Below are positions 9,131 to 18,158 of a stretch of DNA of 45,736 nucleotides, in pieces; positions within the stretch are counted from its first letter, which is position 1; every line of letters begins with the position of its first letter. The DNA is from Actinomycetes bacterium. GTDB taxonomy: Bacteria; Actinomycetota; Acidimicrobiia; Acidimicrobiales; JAKAOS01. The stretch covers positions 1 through 45,736 of the forward strand of contig JAJYWE010000001.1 in NCBI GenBank assembly GCA_021791675.1. The letters run 5' to 3'. The notes beneath the pieces were generated by a model. It was not told the DNA's origin and did no database searches. It saw only the letters and a program-made list of their open reading frames with translations. A program made the position numbers and the translations under genes.

Positions 9131-9804
9131 CCGGGCAGCTTGCCTGCAGCCAGGTCCTCGGCCATCGCCCACCCGAACGCCACCAGGCAGTCTCCCCGTG
9201 CGGCGTCGACGCCTGCGAAGAGCGAGCCGAGCTCGGGATCCGGCGACCACGCCGCGCTTCCCGCCGGAAGGTCGAGGGCCGGCGGGGGCGACCCCGTACC
9301 GGCGAGGACGAAGCTCCGGTCGTCGATGCGCCCCTCGGCCCCGAATCGCTTCGCGAGCCGCCGCCCCCAGGCACGCTCCTCCCCAGTCGCCCGGTGGTCG
9401 GGTCGGGGGATCACGTCCTGCAAGCCGGCGAAGACCTGGAAGCCGACCGGCCGGAGGAGCCTGGTCCCGAGCAGCACGTCCTCGTCGGGGAACGCGAGCA
9501 GCGCCCTGCGGTACTCCTCGGCCAGCAGGGCCGCGAGCACCTGGTCCTGGGCGGGGCCTGCGGCGATCGACGCCAGGCCGACCAGGACGGCGGGAGTACC
9601 GCCGATGCGCTCGAGCGTCACGAAGGCAAAGCCCACGAGCCGGTCGCCGTCGCGTGCCTGGGTGTTGAGCACCCACTCCTCGACCTGCTTGGAAACCAGG
9701 CCTACATCCAGGCCGGACTCGCCGGCCGCGCAGAGGTCGGCCATCTCTGCGACCTCGGCATCACTGAGCGCCGTCGTGTCCTTGGTCGTCACCTCGATCG
9801 CCAT
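9127..9804 (-). CDS. Hypothetical protein
   Basis: Coherent ORF with ATG, coupled to the downstream patatin gene; no family assigned with certainty. Confidence 0.65.
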   Translation of the reverse strand: MAIEVTTKDTTALSDAEVAEMADLCAAGESGLDVGLVSKQVEEWVLNTQARDGDRLVGFAFVTLERIGGTPAVLVGLASIAAGPAQDQVLAALLAEEYRRALLAFPDEDVLLGTRLLRPVGFQVFAGLQDVIPRPDHRATGEERAWGRRLAKRFGAEGRIDDRSFVLAGTGSPPPALDLPAGSAAWSPDPELGSLFAGVDAARGDCLVAFGWAMAEDLAAGKLPG

Positions 9805-9910
9805 CGCGCTTCGCCCACTCCCTCCGAGAAACCTCCCACCAGGTTACGGGACGGGAGCTTCTTCCATCCAGATGCGCAGGTCAAAAGGGCCCGCGAGGCC
9901 CGCTACGGCG

Positions 9911-10015
9911 ACGAGACCGCAGCCTGGGCCACCCTCGCGTCCACAGCCTGGCGGCGACGGCTGTTGCCCGGCACGGCGACGAGGCCGCAGCCCTGCCGGC
10001 TACGAGACCGCAGCC
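9911..10015. repeat. Three copies of ACGAG(A/G)CCGCAGCC around the dnaE 3' end
   Basis: ACGAGACCGCAGCC at 9911-9924, ACGAGGCCGCAGCC at 9979-9992, ACGAGACCGCAGCC at 10002-10015. Confidence 0.6.
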
Positions 10016-13000
10016 CGCTCGGCCCACCCGCCCGCCTCCGGGGTCGAGTCGGGCTGCCCCTCGGGCAGGATCGCCGCCGGTCCGAACAGCTCGACGAGCT
10101 CCCCGAGCAGCCCGTTGCGGACCTCCACACCGAGCTCCGGGGGGAGTCGGAGGACCTTCGCGCCGACGTGCAAGAGCACGGGCACGGACCCGGGGTGGCT
10201 CTCGAGCACCGCGCGCAGCCGGGCCACGTTCTCGTCGCTCAACACAGCGAGGGGGACCTGGACGCGAAGTGGGTGCTGGTCGCGATTGGCGAGCACCGGC
10301 CGGCTGAGGTCGAGCACCACGAGGCGGGGCGTGTCCTCCCGGGTATCGAGGCGCCCCCGCACGACGACGACAGCGTCGTCCTCGAGCAGCTGGCCACAGG
10401 CCGCCATCACCTTCGGGAAGACGAACGCCTCCACCGCCTTCTCGAGGTCCTCCAGCACGAAGGTCGCCATGGGCGCCCCCGCCTTGGTGTAGCGGCGCGA
10501 GAGGCCGGACACGACACCGCCGACCGAGTGCGCCTCCCCCTCCCGAGCGGTCCCGGCGAGCTCGAGCAGCTCGGCGAGCGTGCAGTCGGTGAAGCGGGCG
10601 AGCGCCCGCTCGAGCCCGAGCAGCGGGTGGTCCGAGAGGTAGAGGCCGAGCATCTCCTTCTCGAGGGCGAGCCGAGCCGTCTTGTCGAACTCGATGTCGG
10701 GGATCGGCACCCTGGTGTCGTCGAAACCGGCGTTCCCGCCGGCATCGAGCGACCCGAACAGCGTCATGATGCCGGCCTCCGCTTCCCGCCGACGCGCGAG
10801 CGCCTTGTCGATGACGTGCTCGAAGACCATGGCGAGACCCTTGCGCGGGTGGCCGAGGGAGTCGAAGGCGCCGGCCTTGATGAGCGACTCGACGGTTCGC
10901 TTGTTGAGCACGCTCATGTCGACCCGCTGGCAGAAGTCGTAGAAGTCACCGAACGGGCCGCCCACCTCCCGAGCGGCGACGATGTGGGCGACCAGCCCGG
11001 CGCCGACGTTGCGCACCGCGGCGAGGCCGAACGCGATACGCCCGCGGCCGGAACCGTCCGCCGGGAGGGGGGTGAAGTCCGCCTCGGAGGTGTTGACGTC
11101 GGGCACGAGGACCTGGATGCCCATGCTCCGGCACTCGGCGAGGTAGACCGCCGTCTTGTCCTTGTCGTCCTTCACCGAGGTGAGCAGGGCCGCGAGGTAC
11201 TCGACTGGGTAGTGCGCCTTCAGCCAGGCGGTCTGGTAGGCGACGAGGCCGTAGCCGTAGGCGTGGCTCCGCCCGAACGCGTAGTCGGCGAAGGGCTCGA
11301 TGATGTCGAACAGCGCAGTGCCGAGCTCGGCCCCGTAGCCGCGTTCGACGCAGCCCGCGACGAACTTCTCGCGTTCGGCGGCGATGAGCGAGCGGATCTT
11401 CTTCCCACACGCCTTGCGGAGGTTGTCCGCCTCCTCGAGGGAGTAGCCGGCGATGCGTTGGGCGACCCGCATCATCGACTCCTGGTAGATCATGAGCCCG
11501 TAGCTCTCCCCGAGGACCTCCTCCAGGTCGGGGTGGAGGTACGTCACGGGCTTGCGGCCGTTCTTGCGGTCCGCGTAGTCGTTGTGCATGTTGGCCGCCA
11601 TCGGACCGGGCCGGTAGAGGGCGAGCAGCGCGGCGACGTCGTCGAAGGTCGTCGGCGCGAGGCTGCGGAGCAGCGTGCGCATCGGGCCGCCCTCCAGCTG
11701 GAACACGCCGATCGAATCCCCGCGTCGCAACAGCGCGAACGTCTCCTCGTCGTCGAGTGCCAGCCGGTCGATGTCGGGACGGGTGCCGGTGCTCGCCTGG
11801 ACGAGGTCGAGGGCCCGCTCCATCACCGACAGGTTTCGCAGGCCGAGGAAGTCCATCTTCAACAGCCCGAGCTCCTCGACGCCGTGCATCTCGTACTGCG
11901 TGACGATGGGCGCTTCCTCCGGGAGCGCACCGGGCTCGGGCTTGCGCTGGATCGGGAGGTGGGAGACGAGGGGCTCCTCGGTGATGACCACCGCGGCGGC
12001 ATGGATGCCGTCCTGGCGACGCAACCCCTCGAGGCCGCGCGCGACGTCGACGACCCGGCGGACGTCCGGGTCCGCCTCGTACATCTCACGCAGTCCCGCT
12101 GCGGCCTTCCAGCCGTCCTCGTAGGCGTCCTGGCGCTCGAGGCAGGCGGCGAGTGGCGTGTCCCGGCCCATCACCAGCGGCGGCATCGCCTTCGCGATCC
12201 GGTCGCCGAGCGCGTAGGGGTAGCCGAGCACCCGAGCTGCGTCGCGCACGGCCGCACGTGCCTTGATCGTCGAGAAGGTCACGATCTGCGCGACGTGGTC
12301 CACCCCGTAGCGCTCGGCGGCGTAGCGGATCATCTCCCCGCGAAAGCGCTCGTCGAAGTCCATGTCGATGTCCGGCATCTGCTTCCGGCCCGGATTGAGG
12401 AAGCGCTCGAAGAGCAGGTCGTAGCGGATCGGGTCGAGGTCGACGATCTCGAGGCAGTAGGCGACGCAGGAACCCGCCGCAGAGCCCCGACCGGGCCCGA
12501 CCCGGATCCCGTGGGTCTTCGCATGGTGGATCAGGTCCCAGACGACCAGGAAGTAGGCCGGGAAGCCCATGTCCTCGATGACCGAGAGCTCGTAGGCGAG
12601 GCGCTCCTCGACCACCGCGGGGAGCGGCGTGTCGTAGCGGCGAGCCGCGCCCTCGAAGGTGAGATGCCGGAGGTACGCCCGGGCGGATTCGTCGTAGGTG
12701 GACCGGCGGAACTGCTCCGGCACCGGGAACTCCGGGAGCCGCGGCTGGCCGAGCTCGAGCTCGACGCGGGCGCGCTCGGCGATCCAGAGCGTGTTGTCAC
12801 AGGCCTCGGGCAGCTCGGCGAAGAGCCGGCGCATCTCCTGGGCGGTCTTCAGGTAGTGCTCGTCTCCGTCGAACTTGAACCGGTTCGGGTCGGAGATCGT
12901 GGCGCCGGTCTGCACGCAGAGGAGCGCGTCGTGGGCGATCGCGTCCTTCCTCGCCACGTAGTGGCTGTCGTTCGTCGCGACCAGCGGGGCACCGAGGCGG

Positions 13001-13638
13001 CGCGCGATCCGGACCAACGCCGGGTTCGTCGCCGTCTGGGCTGCGAGCCCGTGGTCCTGCAGCTCGACGAAGAGGTGGTCCTTGCCGAAGATGTCCTGGA
13101 GCCGGCCCGCGAGCCGTTCGGCCTCCGCCTCGTCCGAACGCTGGAGCGCCTGGAGCACGACGCCGCCGAGGCACCCGGTCGTCGCGACCAGCCCCTCGTG
13201 GTGACGGGAGAGGAGCTCCCAGTCGACGCGTGGCTTGTAGTAGTAGCCCTCCAAGAAGGCAGCGGAGGAGAGCCGGATCAGGTTCTCGTAGCCCTGGGTC
13301 GTCTCGGCGAGCAGCGTGAGGTGGTAGTAGAGCTTCTCCCCGGCGTCACCCTCACCACCGGTGTCGTCGACCCTCCCCCGGCGCACCGGACGCTCGTGGC
13401 GGCTCTCGGCCGCCATGTACGCCTCGGTCCCGATGATCGGGTTCAGCCCGGCGTTGCGGCAGGCCTTGTAGAAGTCGAGGACGCCGTACATGTTGCCGTG
13501 GTCGGTGATGGCCATCGCAGGCTGGCCGTCCTCGACCGCCGCCTGGACGAGGTCCCCGATCCGGGCAGCCCCGTCCAGCATCGAGAACTCGGTGTGGGTG
13601 TGGAGGTGGCAGAACGAGCCGCCCTTCGCTACCGCCAC
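10000..13638 (-). CDS. dnaE: DNA polymerase III subunit alpha
   Basis: PHP domain FCHLHTHTEFSMLDGAARI...AMAITDHGNMYG; VGPGRGSAAGSCVAYCLEIVDLDPIRYDLLFERFLNPGRKQMPDIDMDFDERFRGEMI; 1212 aa. Confidence 0.98.
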   Translation of the reverse strand: MAVAKGGSFCHLHTHTEFSMLDGAARIGDLVQAAVEDGQPAMAITDHGNMYGVLDFYKACRNAGLNPIIGTEAYMAAESRHERPVRRGRVDDTGGEGDAGEKLYYHLTLLAETTQGYENLIRLSSAAFLEGYYYKPRVDWELLSRHHEGLVATTGCLGGVVLQALQRSDEAEAERLAGRLQDIFGKDHLFVELQDHGLAAQTATNPALVRIARRLGAPLVATNDSHYVARKDAIAHDALLCVQTGATISDPNRFKFDGDEHYLKTAQEMRRLFAELPEACDNTLWIAERARVELELGQPRLPEFPVPEQFRRSTYDESARAYLRHLTFEGAARRYDTPLPAVVEERLAYELSVIEDMGFPAYFLVVWDLIHHAKTHGIRVGPGRGSAAGSCVAYCLEIVDLDPIRYDLLFERFLNPGRKQMPDIDMDFDERFRGEMIRYAAERYGVDHVAQIVTFSTIKARAAVRDAARVLGYPYALGDRIAKAMPPLVMGRDTPLAACLERQDAYEDGWKAAAGLREMYEADPDVRRVVDVARGLEGLRRQDGIHAAAVVITEEPLVSHLPIQRKPEPGALPEEAPIVTQYEMHGVEELGLLKMDFLGLRNLSVMERALDLVQASTGTRPDIDRLALDDEETFALLRRGDSIGVFQLEGGPMRTLLRSLAPTTFDDVAALLALYRPGPMAANMHNDYADRKNGRKPVTYLHPDLEEVLGESYGLMIYQESMMRVAQRIAGYSLEEADNLRKACGKKIRSLIAAEREKFVAGCVERGYGAELGTALFDIIEPFADYAFGRSHAYGYGLVAYQTAWLKAHYPVEYLAALLTSVKDDKDKTAVYLAECRSMGIQVLVPDVNTSEADFTPLPADGSGRGRIAFGLAAVRNVGAGLVAHIVAAREVGGPFGDFYDFCQRVDMSVLNKRTVESLIKAGAFDSLGHPRKGLAMVFEHVIDKALARRREAEAGIMTLFGSLDAGGNAGFDDTRVPIPDIEFDKTARLALEKEMLGLYLSDHPLLGLERALARFTDCTLAELLELAGTAREGEAHSVGGVVSGLSRRYTKAGAPMATFVLEDLEKAVEAFVFPKVMAACGQLLEDDAVVVVRGRLDTREDTPRLVVLDLSRPVLANRDQHPLRVQVPLAVLSDENVARLRAVLESHPGSVPVLLHVGAKVLRLPPELGVEVRNGLLGELVELFGPAAILPEGQPDSTPEAGGWAERAAVS

Positions 13639-13717
13639 TGCGCCTCCTTCGTCGCCGCCCGGATCGACCCGCCCCGAACCACACGGGTGTCGTTCAGGGT
13701 AGCGCTACGGGGGGTGC

Positions 13718-14533
13718 TCAGCCGTGCAACCGCGCGCTCGCCGAGCAGCCAAAACGTTGTGCGACCAGCGACTTGATCCCGCTCGGGAACCCCACCTCGC
13801 TCGTCGCCTGGGCGTCGGCGAGCTGGAGCTGCGCGCGTGCGTCGCCGGCGAAGGCGGCGACGCAGCGCTCCGGCTCGGCGTTGGCGAGCGCCAGGATCAC
13901 CCCGGTCGCGCCGAGCGCGCCCGCCGTCAGGGCGAGGGGTGCCGCCCCGACGTAGAGCCACCCGTCGAAGCTCGCCAGCGTGGCCGCGAGGCGGGCGGGG
14001 TCCCCCGAGGAGTCCTTGCAGCCCGAGACGGCGAGCGCCCCGAGCAGCGACGAGGGGAACCCCGGTGCCGACGCCCGTGGGTAGTGGTAGGCGAGGAGTG
14101 GCACGCCTTCCGCCACTCGGGCGAGCTCGTCGTAGTACGCGCGCGGGTCGTCCGTCCCCGGCGGGGAGAGCGCGACCAGCCCGTCGACACCCTCTGCGGC
14201 GGCGTCTGCGGTGAAGCGCCGGGCCTGGCGCGCCGAGGGCGCTCCCGTACCGGCGAGCAGCGCGACCCCGGCCGGGAGGGCTGCTCGGACCGCGCGGATC
14301 AGCGCCACTCGCTCGGCGGCGTCGAGCGTTCCCGCCTCGCCCGTCGTCCCGGCGACGAGCACCCCGGCAACCCCGCGGCCGGCGAGCTCCGCGGCGAGTG
14401 CGCCGGTCGCCTTCGCGTCGAGCTCGCCGTCGTCGTCGAAGAGCGTGACCAGGGCGGCACCGACGCCCCGGAAGGGTGGGGACCCGGCCTGCCCGCCGGT
14501 CCCCGGCGCTTCGTGCTCGACCTCCACGCGCAC
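13718..14533 (-). CDS. Dihydrodipicolinate synthase (DapA)-family aldolase; start uncertain (ORF extends to 14608)
   Basis: GTTGEAGTLDAAERVALI, AYHYP, GCKDSSGD (Schiff-base Lys). Confidence 0.82.
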   Translation of the reverse strand: MRVEVEHEAPGTGGQAGSPPFRGVGAALVTLFDDDGELDAKATGALAAELAGRGVAGVLVAGTTGEAGTLDAAERVALIRAVRAALPAGVALLAGTGAPSARQARRFTADAAAEGVDGLVALSPPGTDDPRAYYDELARVAEGVPLLAYHYPRASAPGFPSSLLGALAVSGCKDSSGDPARLAATLASFDGWLYVGAAPLALTAGALGATGVILALANAEPERCVAAFAGDARAQLQLADAQATSEVGFPSGIKSLVAQRFGCSASARLHG

Positions 14534-14574
14534 TCTCCCTCTCCCCCACACCGCCAGCGAAGACCTCACACTAC

Positions 14575-14623
14575 CGTCACGCCAGACGGGGAGCCCGAGG
14601 GACGTCACGCTAGACGGGGGGCC
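14575..14623. repeat. Direct repeat pair CGTCACGC(C/T)AGACGGGG(A/G)GCC in a divergent intergenic region
   Basis: 14575-14595 and 14603-14623, 19/21 identical, 28-bp period. Confidence 0.75.
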
Positions 14624-14637
14624 GGAGACAGGAGGAG

Positions 14638-15876
14638 GTGGCGGTGGACGCGCTCCGGTGGTTCGCGCTCGGTGTGGGGATCGTGCTCGTCGCGAGCGTG
14701 GGGGTCAGTGTGCTCCGCGCGCTCGTGGTCCCGCGACCACCGAGCAGGCGGAGCGCGATCTCGCTCGTGAGCCGGCTCATCCGGCGCGGCTTTCGCAGCC
14801 TGGCCGGCTTCCGACGCACCTACGAGGCGCAAGATCGTCTCCTGGCGATGGCGCAGCCGGTCGGCGTCGTCGTCGTGCTGGCGATCTGGATGGGTGCAGC
14901 CCTGCTCGGCTACGCCCTGATCCTCTGGCGGATCCCGCCCTACTCCCTGCCGGCGGCGCTCACGGAGGCCGGCTCGTCGATGTTCACGCTGGGCTTCGCC
15001 GCCCACGGCGGGGGCGTGGCGCGCCTCGTCGACTTCCTGGCCGCGGGAACCGGCCTCGTCGTCATCGCCCTCCAGATCGCCTATCTCCCGACCCTCTACG
15101 GCGCCTTCAACCGCCGAGAGCAGCTCGTGACCATGCTCGAGAGCCGCGCAGGGATCCCGGCGTGGGGACCGGAGCTGCTCGCTCGCCACCAGCTCATCTC
15201 GACCGTCGACGAGCTGCCCAGCCTCTACGCCGCCTGGGAGGCGTGGGCAGCCGACCTCGCCGAGACGCACAGCACCTACCCGTCCCTGCTCTTCCTCCGC
15301 TCCCCCCGCCGCCACAGCTCGTGGATCGTCGCCCTCGTCGCCGTTCTCGACTCGGCAGCCCTGCTGCTCGCGTTCAACCCCTCGAGCGCGCCGAGCCAGG
15401 CCCGGCACTGCCTGCGCATGGGCTTCACCGCGCTCCGGGATGTCGCGACGACCGTCGGGATCGACTTCGATCCCGACCCGGCGCCGTCGGACCCCATCCT
15501 GCTCGAAGAGGACGAGTTCCGCGAGGCGGCGGCCATCCTCCGAACCATCGGGTTCCCACTCGAACGCACGGACGCGGAGGCTTGGCCCCACTTCCGTGGC
15601 TGGCGGGTCAACTACGAGGCGATCGCGTACGAGATCGCCGCCCGTGTCCTCGCCCCAGCGGCGCCGTGGACCGGCCCTCGTCCGGTGCTCGTCCCCGTGC
15701 CGGTCGCGCCCCGTCGCCCGGTCGACCGCCGGCCCGAGTCCCCCGGCGGGCTCGCGAGCGGGGCACACGGGGCGCACGAGCCGGCCGACCGCGAGCCGAC
15801 CCGAGGCGAGCCCACCGGCGACGACGGCGTCATCGGTGGAGCCGACACGAGGACGGGGGGCGAGGCGCCAGGCTGA
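14638..15876 (+). CDS. Two-pore-helix/ion-channel-like membrane protein with cytoplasmic C-terminal domain
   Basis: Hydrophobic N-terminus, VVVVLAIWMGAALLGYALI...LTEAGSSMFTLGFAAHGG...GTGLVVIALQIAYLPTLYGAFNRRE; AGGAGG 5' of the GTG start. Confidence 0.7.
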   Translation: MAVDALRWFALGVGIVLVASVGVSVLRALVVPRPPSRRSAISLVSRLIRRGFRSLAGFRRTYEAQDRLLAMAQPVGVVVVLAIWMGAALLGYALILWRIPPYSLPAALTEAGSSMFTLGFAAHGGGVARLVDFLAAGTGLVVIALQIAYLPTLYGAFNRREQLVTMLESRAGIPAWGPELLARHQLISTVDELPSLYAAWEAWAADLAETHSTYPSLLFLRSPRRHSSWIVALVAVLDSAALLLAFNPSSAPSQARHCLRMGFTALRDVATTVGIDFDPDPAPSDPILLEEDEFREAAAILRTIGFPLERTDAEAWPHFRGWRVNYEAIAYEIAARVLAPAAPWTGPRPVLVPVPVAPRRPVDRRPESPGGLASGAHGAHEPADREPTRGEPTGDDGVIGGADTRTGGEAPG

Positions 15877-15903
15877 GGGCGTGCCTCGAGAGTTCGTCGA
15901 GGT

Positions 15904-17040
15904 TCAGTCGCCGGCGAGGCGCACGACGGTCCTCCCCCGCGCCTCGGCGCGCAGCAGCCCCGCGAGCACGTCGGGAACCGCCTCCAGCTCGCACTCGGTC
16001 GTGGTGGCGTCGAGGTGGGGAGGTCGCAGGTCGGTAGCGAGACGGCCCCATATCGCCCGGCGGCGCGGCATCGGCGTCTCGACCGAGTCGATCCCGAGCA
16101 GGGAGACACCGCGGAGGATGAACGGGAAGACCGTCGTCGGCAGGTCACCACCGCCGGTCAGGCCGCTCGCTGCAACTGCCGCACCGTAGCGCAGGCTGCG
16201 CAGGACACCCGCGAGCGTCTGGCCCCCGACACAGTCCACGGCGCCGGCCCAGCGCTCCCTGGCGAGCGGCCGGGACGGGTCCCCGACGACCTCCTCACGC
16301 GACACGACCGACGATGCCCCGAGCTCGGCCAGCCAGCCGGCGGCATCCGCCTTCCCCGTGCTCGCCACCACCTCGTAGCCCCGCGCGGCGAGAATCGACA
16401 ACGCGAGGCTCCCGACCCCGCCGGTCGCGCCGGTGACGACGACCGCGCCCGAACCCGGCGTCAGCCCTGCCTCCTCGAGCGCGACGACCGAGAGAGCGGC
16501 CGTGAACCCCGCCGTACCGATCGCCATCGCGTCGCGTGGCTCCAGACCCCCTGGAAGGGGGACCAGGTTCTCCGCGGGCACCGAGGCGAGCTCGGCGAAG
16601 CCCCCGTGGCGGGAGACCCCGATCTCGTAGCCGTGCGCGATGACGATCTCGCCCGGCTTCGGCAGCCACGCGCCGGGAGCGTCGGTCCCGGCCCGACTGG
16701 TCTCCCCTCCGGCGCCCGGCGCCGGCTCGGCGCCTCGTGCCTCGGTCGGCGGCGCCGCGTCCCCGCGAGCCGCAGCGAGCGCCGTGGGAACCCGGACCAC
16801 CCGGCCGACGAGGTCCACGCCCGGCACCAGGGGCGAGATCCTCGCCACCCTCCCCGTCGGGCTCGCCGCGAGGGCGTCCTTGTAGTTGACGCCGGACCAG
16901 AGGACCTCGAGGACCACCCCGTCCGGCGCGAGACGTCCCTCGTCCCAGGTTTCGACCCGCGGCCCGTCGCCGGTAGCCCCCTCCCCCGGCTTCTCCACGA
17001 CCAGCGCCCGGAACGCAGCTCCGGTCGGCGACAGACTCAC
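15904..17040 (-). CDS. Zinc-less MDR oxidoreductase (acrylyl-CoA reductase / YhdH-YhfP type)
   Basis: RALVVEKPGE..., SGVNYKDALAASPTGRVARISPLVPGVDLVGRV, GTAGFTAALSVVALEEAGL, VTGATGGVGSLALSILAARGYEVVASTGK; GTGA overlap with rpiB stop. Confidence 0.92.
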   Translation of the reverse strand: MSLSPTGAAFRALVVEKPGEGATGDGPRVETWDEGRLAPDGVVLEVLWSGVNYKDALAASPTGRVARISPLVPGVDLVGRVVRVPTALAAARGDAAPPTEARGAEPAPGAGGETSRAGTDAPGAWLPKPGEIVIAHGYEIGVSRHGGFAELASVPAENLVPLPGGLEPRDAMAIGTAGFTAALSVVALEEAGLTPGSGAVVVTGATGGVGSLALSILAARGYEVVASTGKADAAGWLAELGASSVVSREEVVGDPSRPLARERWAGAVDCVGGQTLAGVLRSLRYGAAVAASGLTGGGDLPTTVFPFILRGVSLLGIDSVETPMPRRRAIWGRLATDLRPPHLDATTTECELEAVPDVLAGLLRAEARGRTVVRLAGD

Positions 17041-17489
17041 TTCGCGGCCTCCTCGTCCTCGATGGCTCGTATCTCCTCCAGGCGCGCGACGTGACGGCCA
17101 CCCTCGAAGGACTCCGAGAGGAAGGTGTCCACGATCGCGAGCGCGTACTCCGGCGCGAGCACCCGGGCACCGAGGGCACACACGTTCGCGTCGTTGTGCA
17201 GCCGGGCGAGGCGGGCCGTGTACTCATCCGGGCAGAGCGCGGCGCGAGCTCCACGCACCTTGTTCGCCGAGATCTGCTCGCCCTGGCCGCTCCCACCGAT
17301 CACGATCCCGAGGTCCGCCGCCCCCTTCACGACCTTTCGCGCCACGGCCGAGCAGTACACCGGGTAGTCGACGGGCTCGGTCGAGTGCGTGCCGAGGTCC
17401 TCGACGTGGTGGCCGAGGTCGCGCAGGTGCTCCGCGACGACGGACTTCAGCGCGAAGCCGGCATGGTCGGACCCGATCGCAATCCGCAC
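17037..17489 (-). CDS. rpiB: Ribose-5-phosphate isomerase B
   Basis: MRIAIGSDHAGFALK...DYPVYCSAVARKV...GIVIGGSGQGEQISANKVRGARAALCPDEYTARLARLHNDANVCALGARV. Confidence 0.95.
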   Translation of the reverse strand: MRIAIGSDHAGFALKSVVAEHLRDLGHHVEDLGTHSTEPVDYPVYCSAVARKVVKGAADLGIVIGGSGQGEQISANKVRGARAALCPDEYTARLARLHNDANVCALGARVLAPEYALAIVDTFLSESFEGGRHVARLEEIRAIEDEEAAK

Positions 17490-17514
17490 GGGGCGCTCCA
17501 GTCGCTCAGAGGGC

Positions 17515-18027
17515 TCAGAGGTAGGTCCCGGGCCGGGCCGCAGCCTCGGCGCTCGGGCCGGGCGGGAGCCCGCGTTGGCGCATGTCCTCCAGCTGGCCCC
17601 GAGCCGCCATCTGCTGCGCGAACAGGGTGGCCTGGATGCCGTGGAAGAGACCCTCCAGCCAGCCGACCAGTTGCGCTTGGGCGACTCGGAGCTCGGCGTC
17701 GCTCGGGACGTCCCCGCCGTCGAAGGGGAGGGTCAGGCGTCCGAGCTCGCCCGCGAGATCCGGGGAGAGCGTCGAGGCGAGCTCGCGGACGGAGGTGTCG
17801 TAGACCTCGCGGAGGCGCTCGCGGCTCGCCTCGTCGAGCGGCGCCTGACGGACCTCTTCGAGGAGCTGGCGGATCATCGACCCGATCCGCAGGACCTTCG
17901 CCGGCTGCTCGATCGTCTCGCGCTCCGCGCCCTCCTTCGGTGCCGGCAACTCCTCCGACCCCGGCGGCGCGCTCTCGACCACGAGGAGAGGGGAGACCCG
18001 GGGTGCCGACCCGCGCTGTTCGCTCAC
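17515..18027 (-). CDS. bpa: Bacterial proteasome activator (Bpa, DUF2587 family)
   Basis: EQPAKVLRIGSMIRQLLEEVRQAPLDEASRERLREVYDTSVREL...LRVAQAQLVGWLEGLFHGIQATLFAQQMAARGQLEDMR with C-terminal GTYL (penultimate Tyr). Confidence 0.85.
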   Translation of the reverse strand: MSEQRGSAPRVSPLLVVESAPPGSEELPAPKEGAERETIEQPAKVLRIGSMIRQLLEEVRQAPLDEASRERLREVYDTSVRELASTLSPDLAGELGRLTLPFDGGDVPSDAELRVAQAQLVGWLEGLFHGIQATLFAQQMAARGQLEDMRQRGLPPGPSAEAAARPGTYL

Positions 18028-18158
18028 CCCACTGTTCTACCGCTCGACCCCGAGGACAGCGACCGCCTCGCCGGAGCTGCACCCCGAATGCCGCTGGCGG
18101 AGCGCCCCGACCGGCGCCGCGGCTGGGACGAGGCGGCCCCGGGGCCAGCGGCGGGCAC

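Noticed and set aside
7991-10492. 833-aa plus-strand ORF
   Set aside because: Runs antisense through patatin, hypothetical and dnaE 3' ends; Arg/Pro/Ser-rich shadow.
9043-13776. 1577-aa plus-strand ORF, the longest in the track
   Set aside because: It is antisense to dnaE, which has unmistakable PolIII alpha motifs; composition (Glu/Arg/Val/His-rich with no domain signature) is the usual GC-phase shadow.
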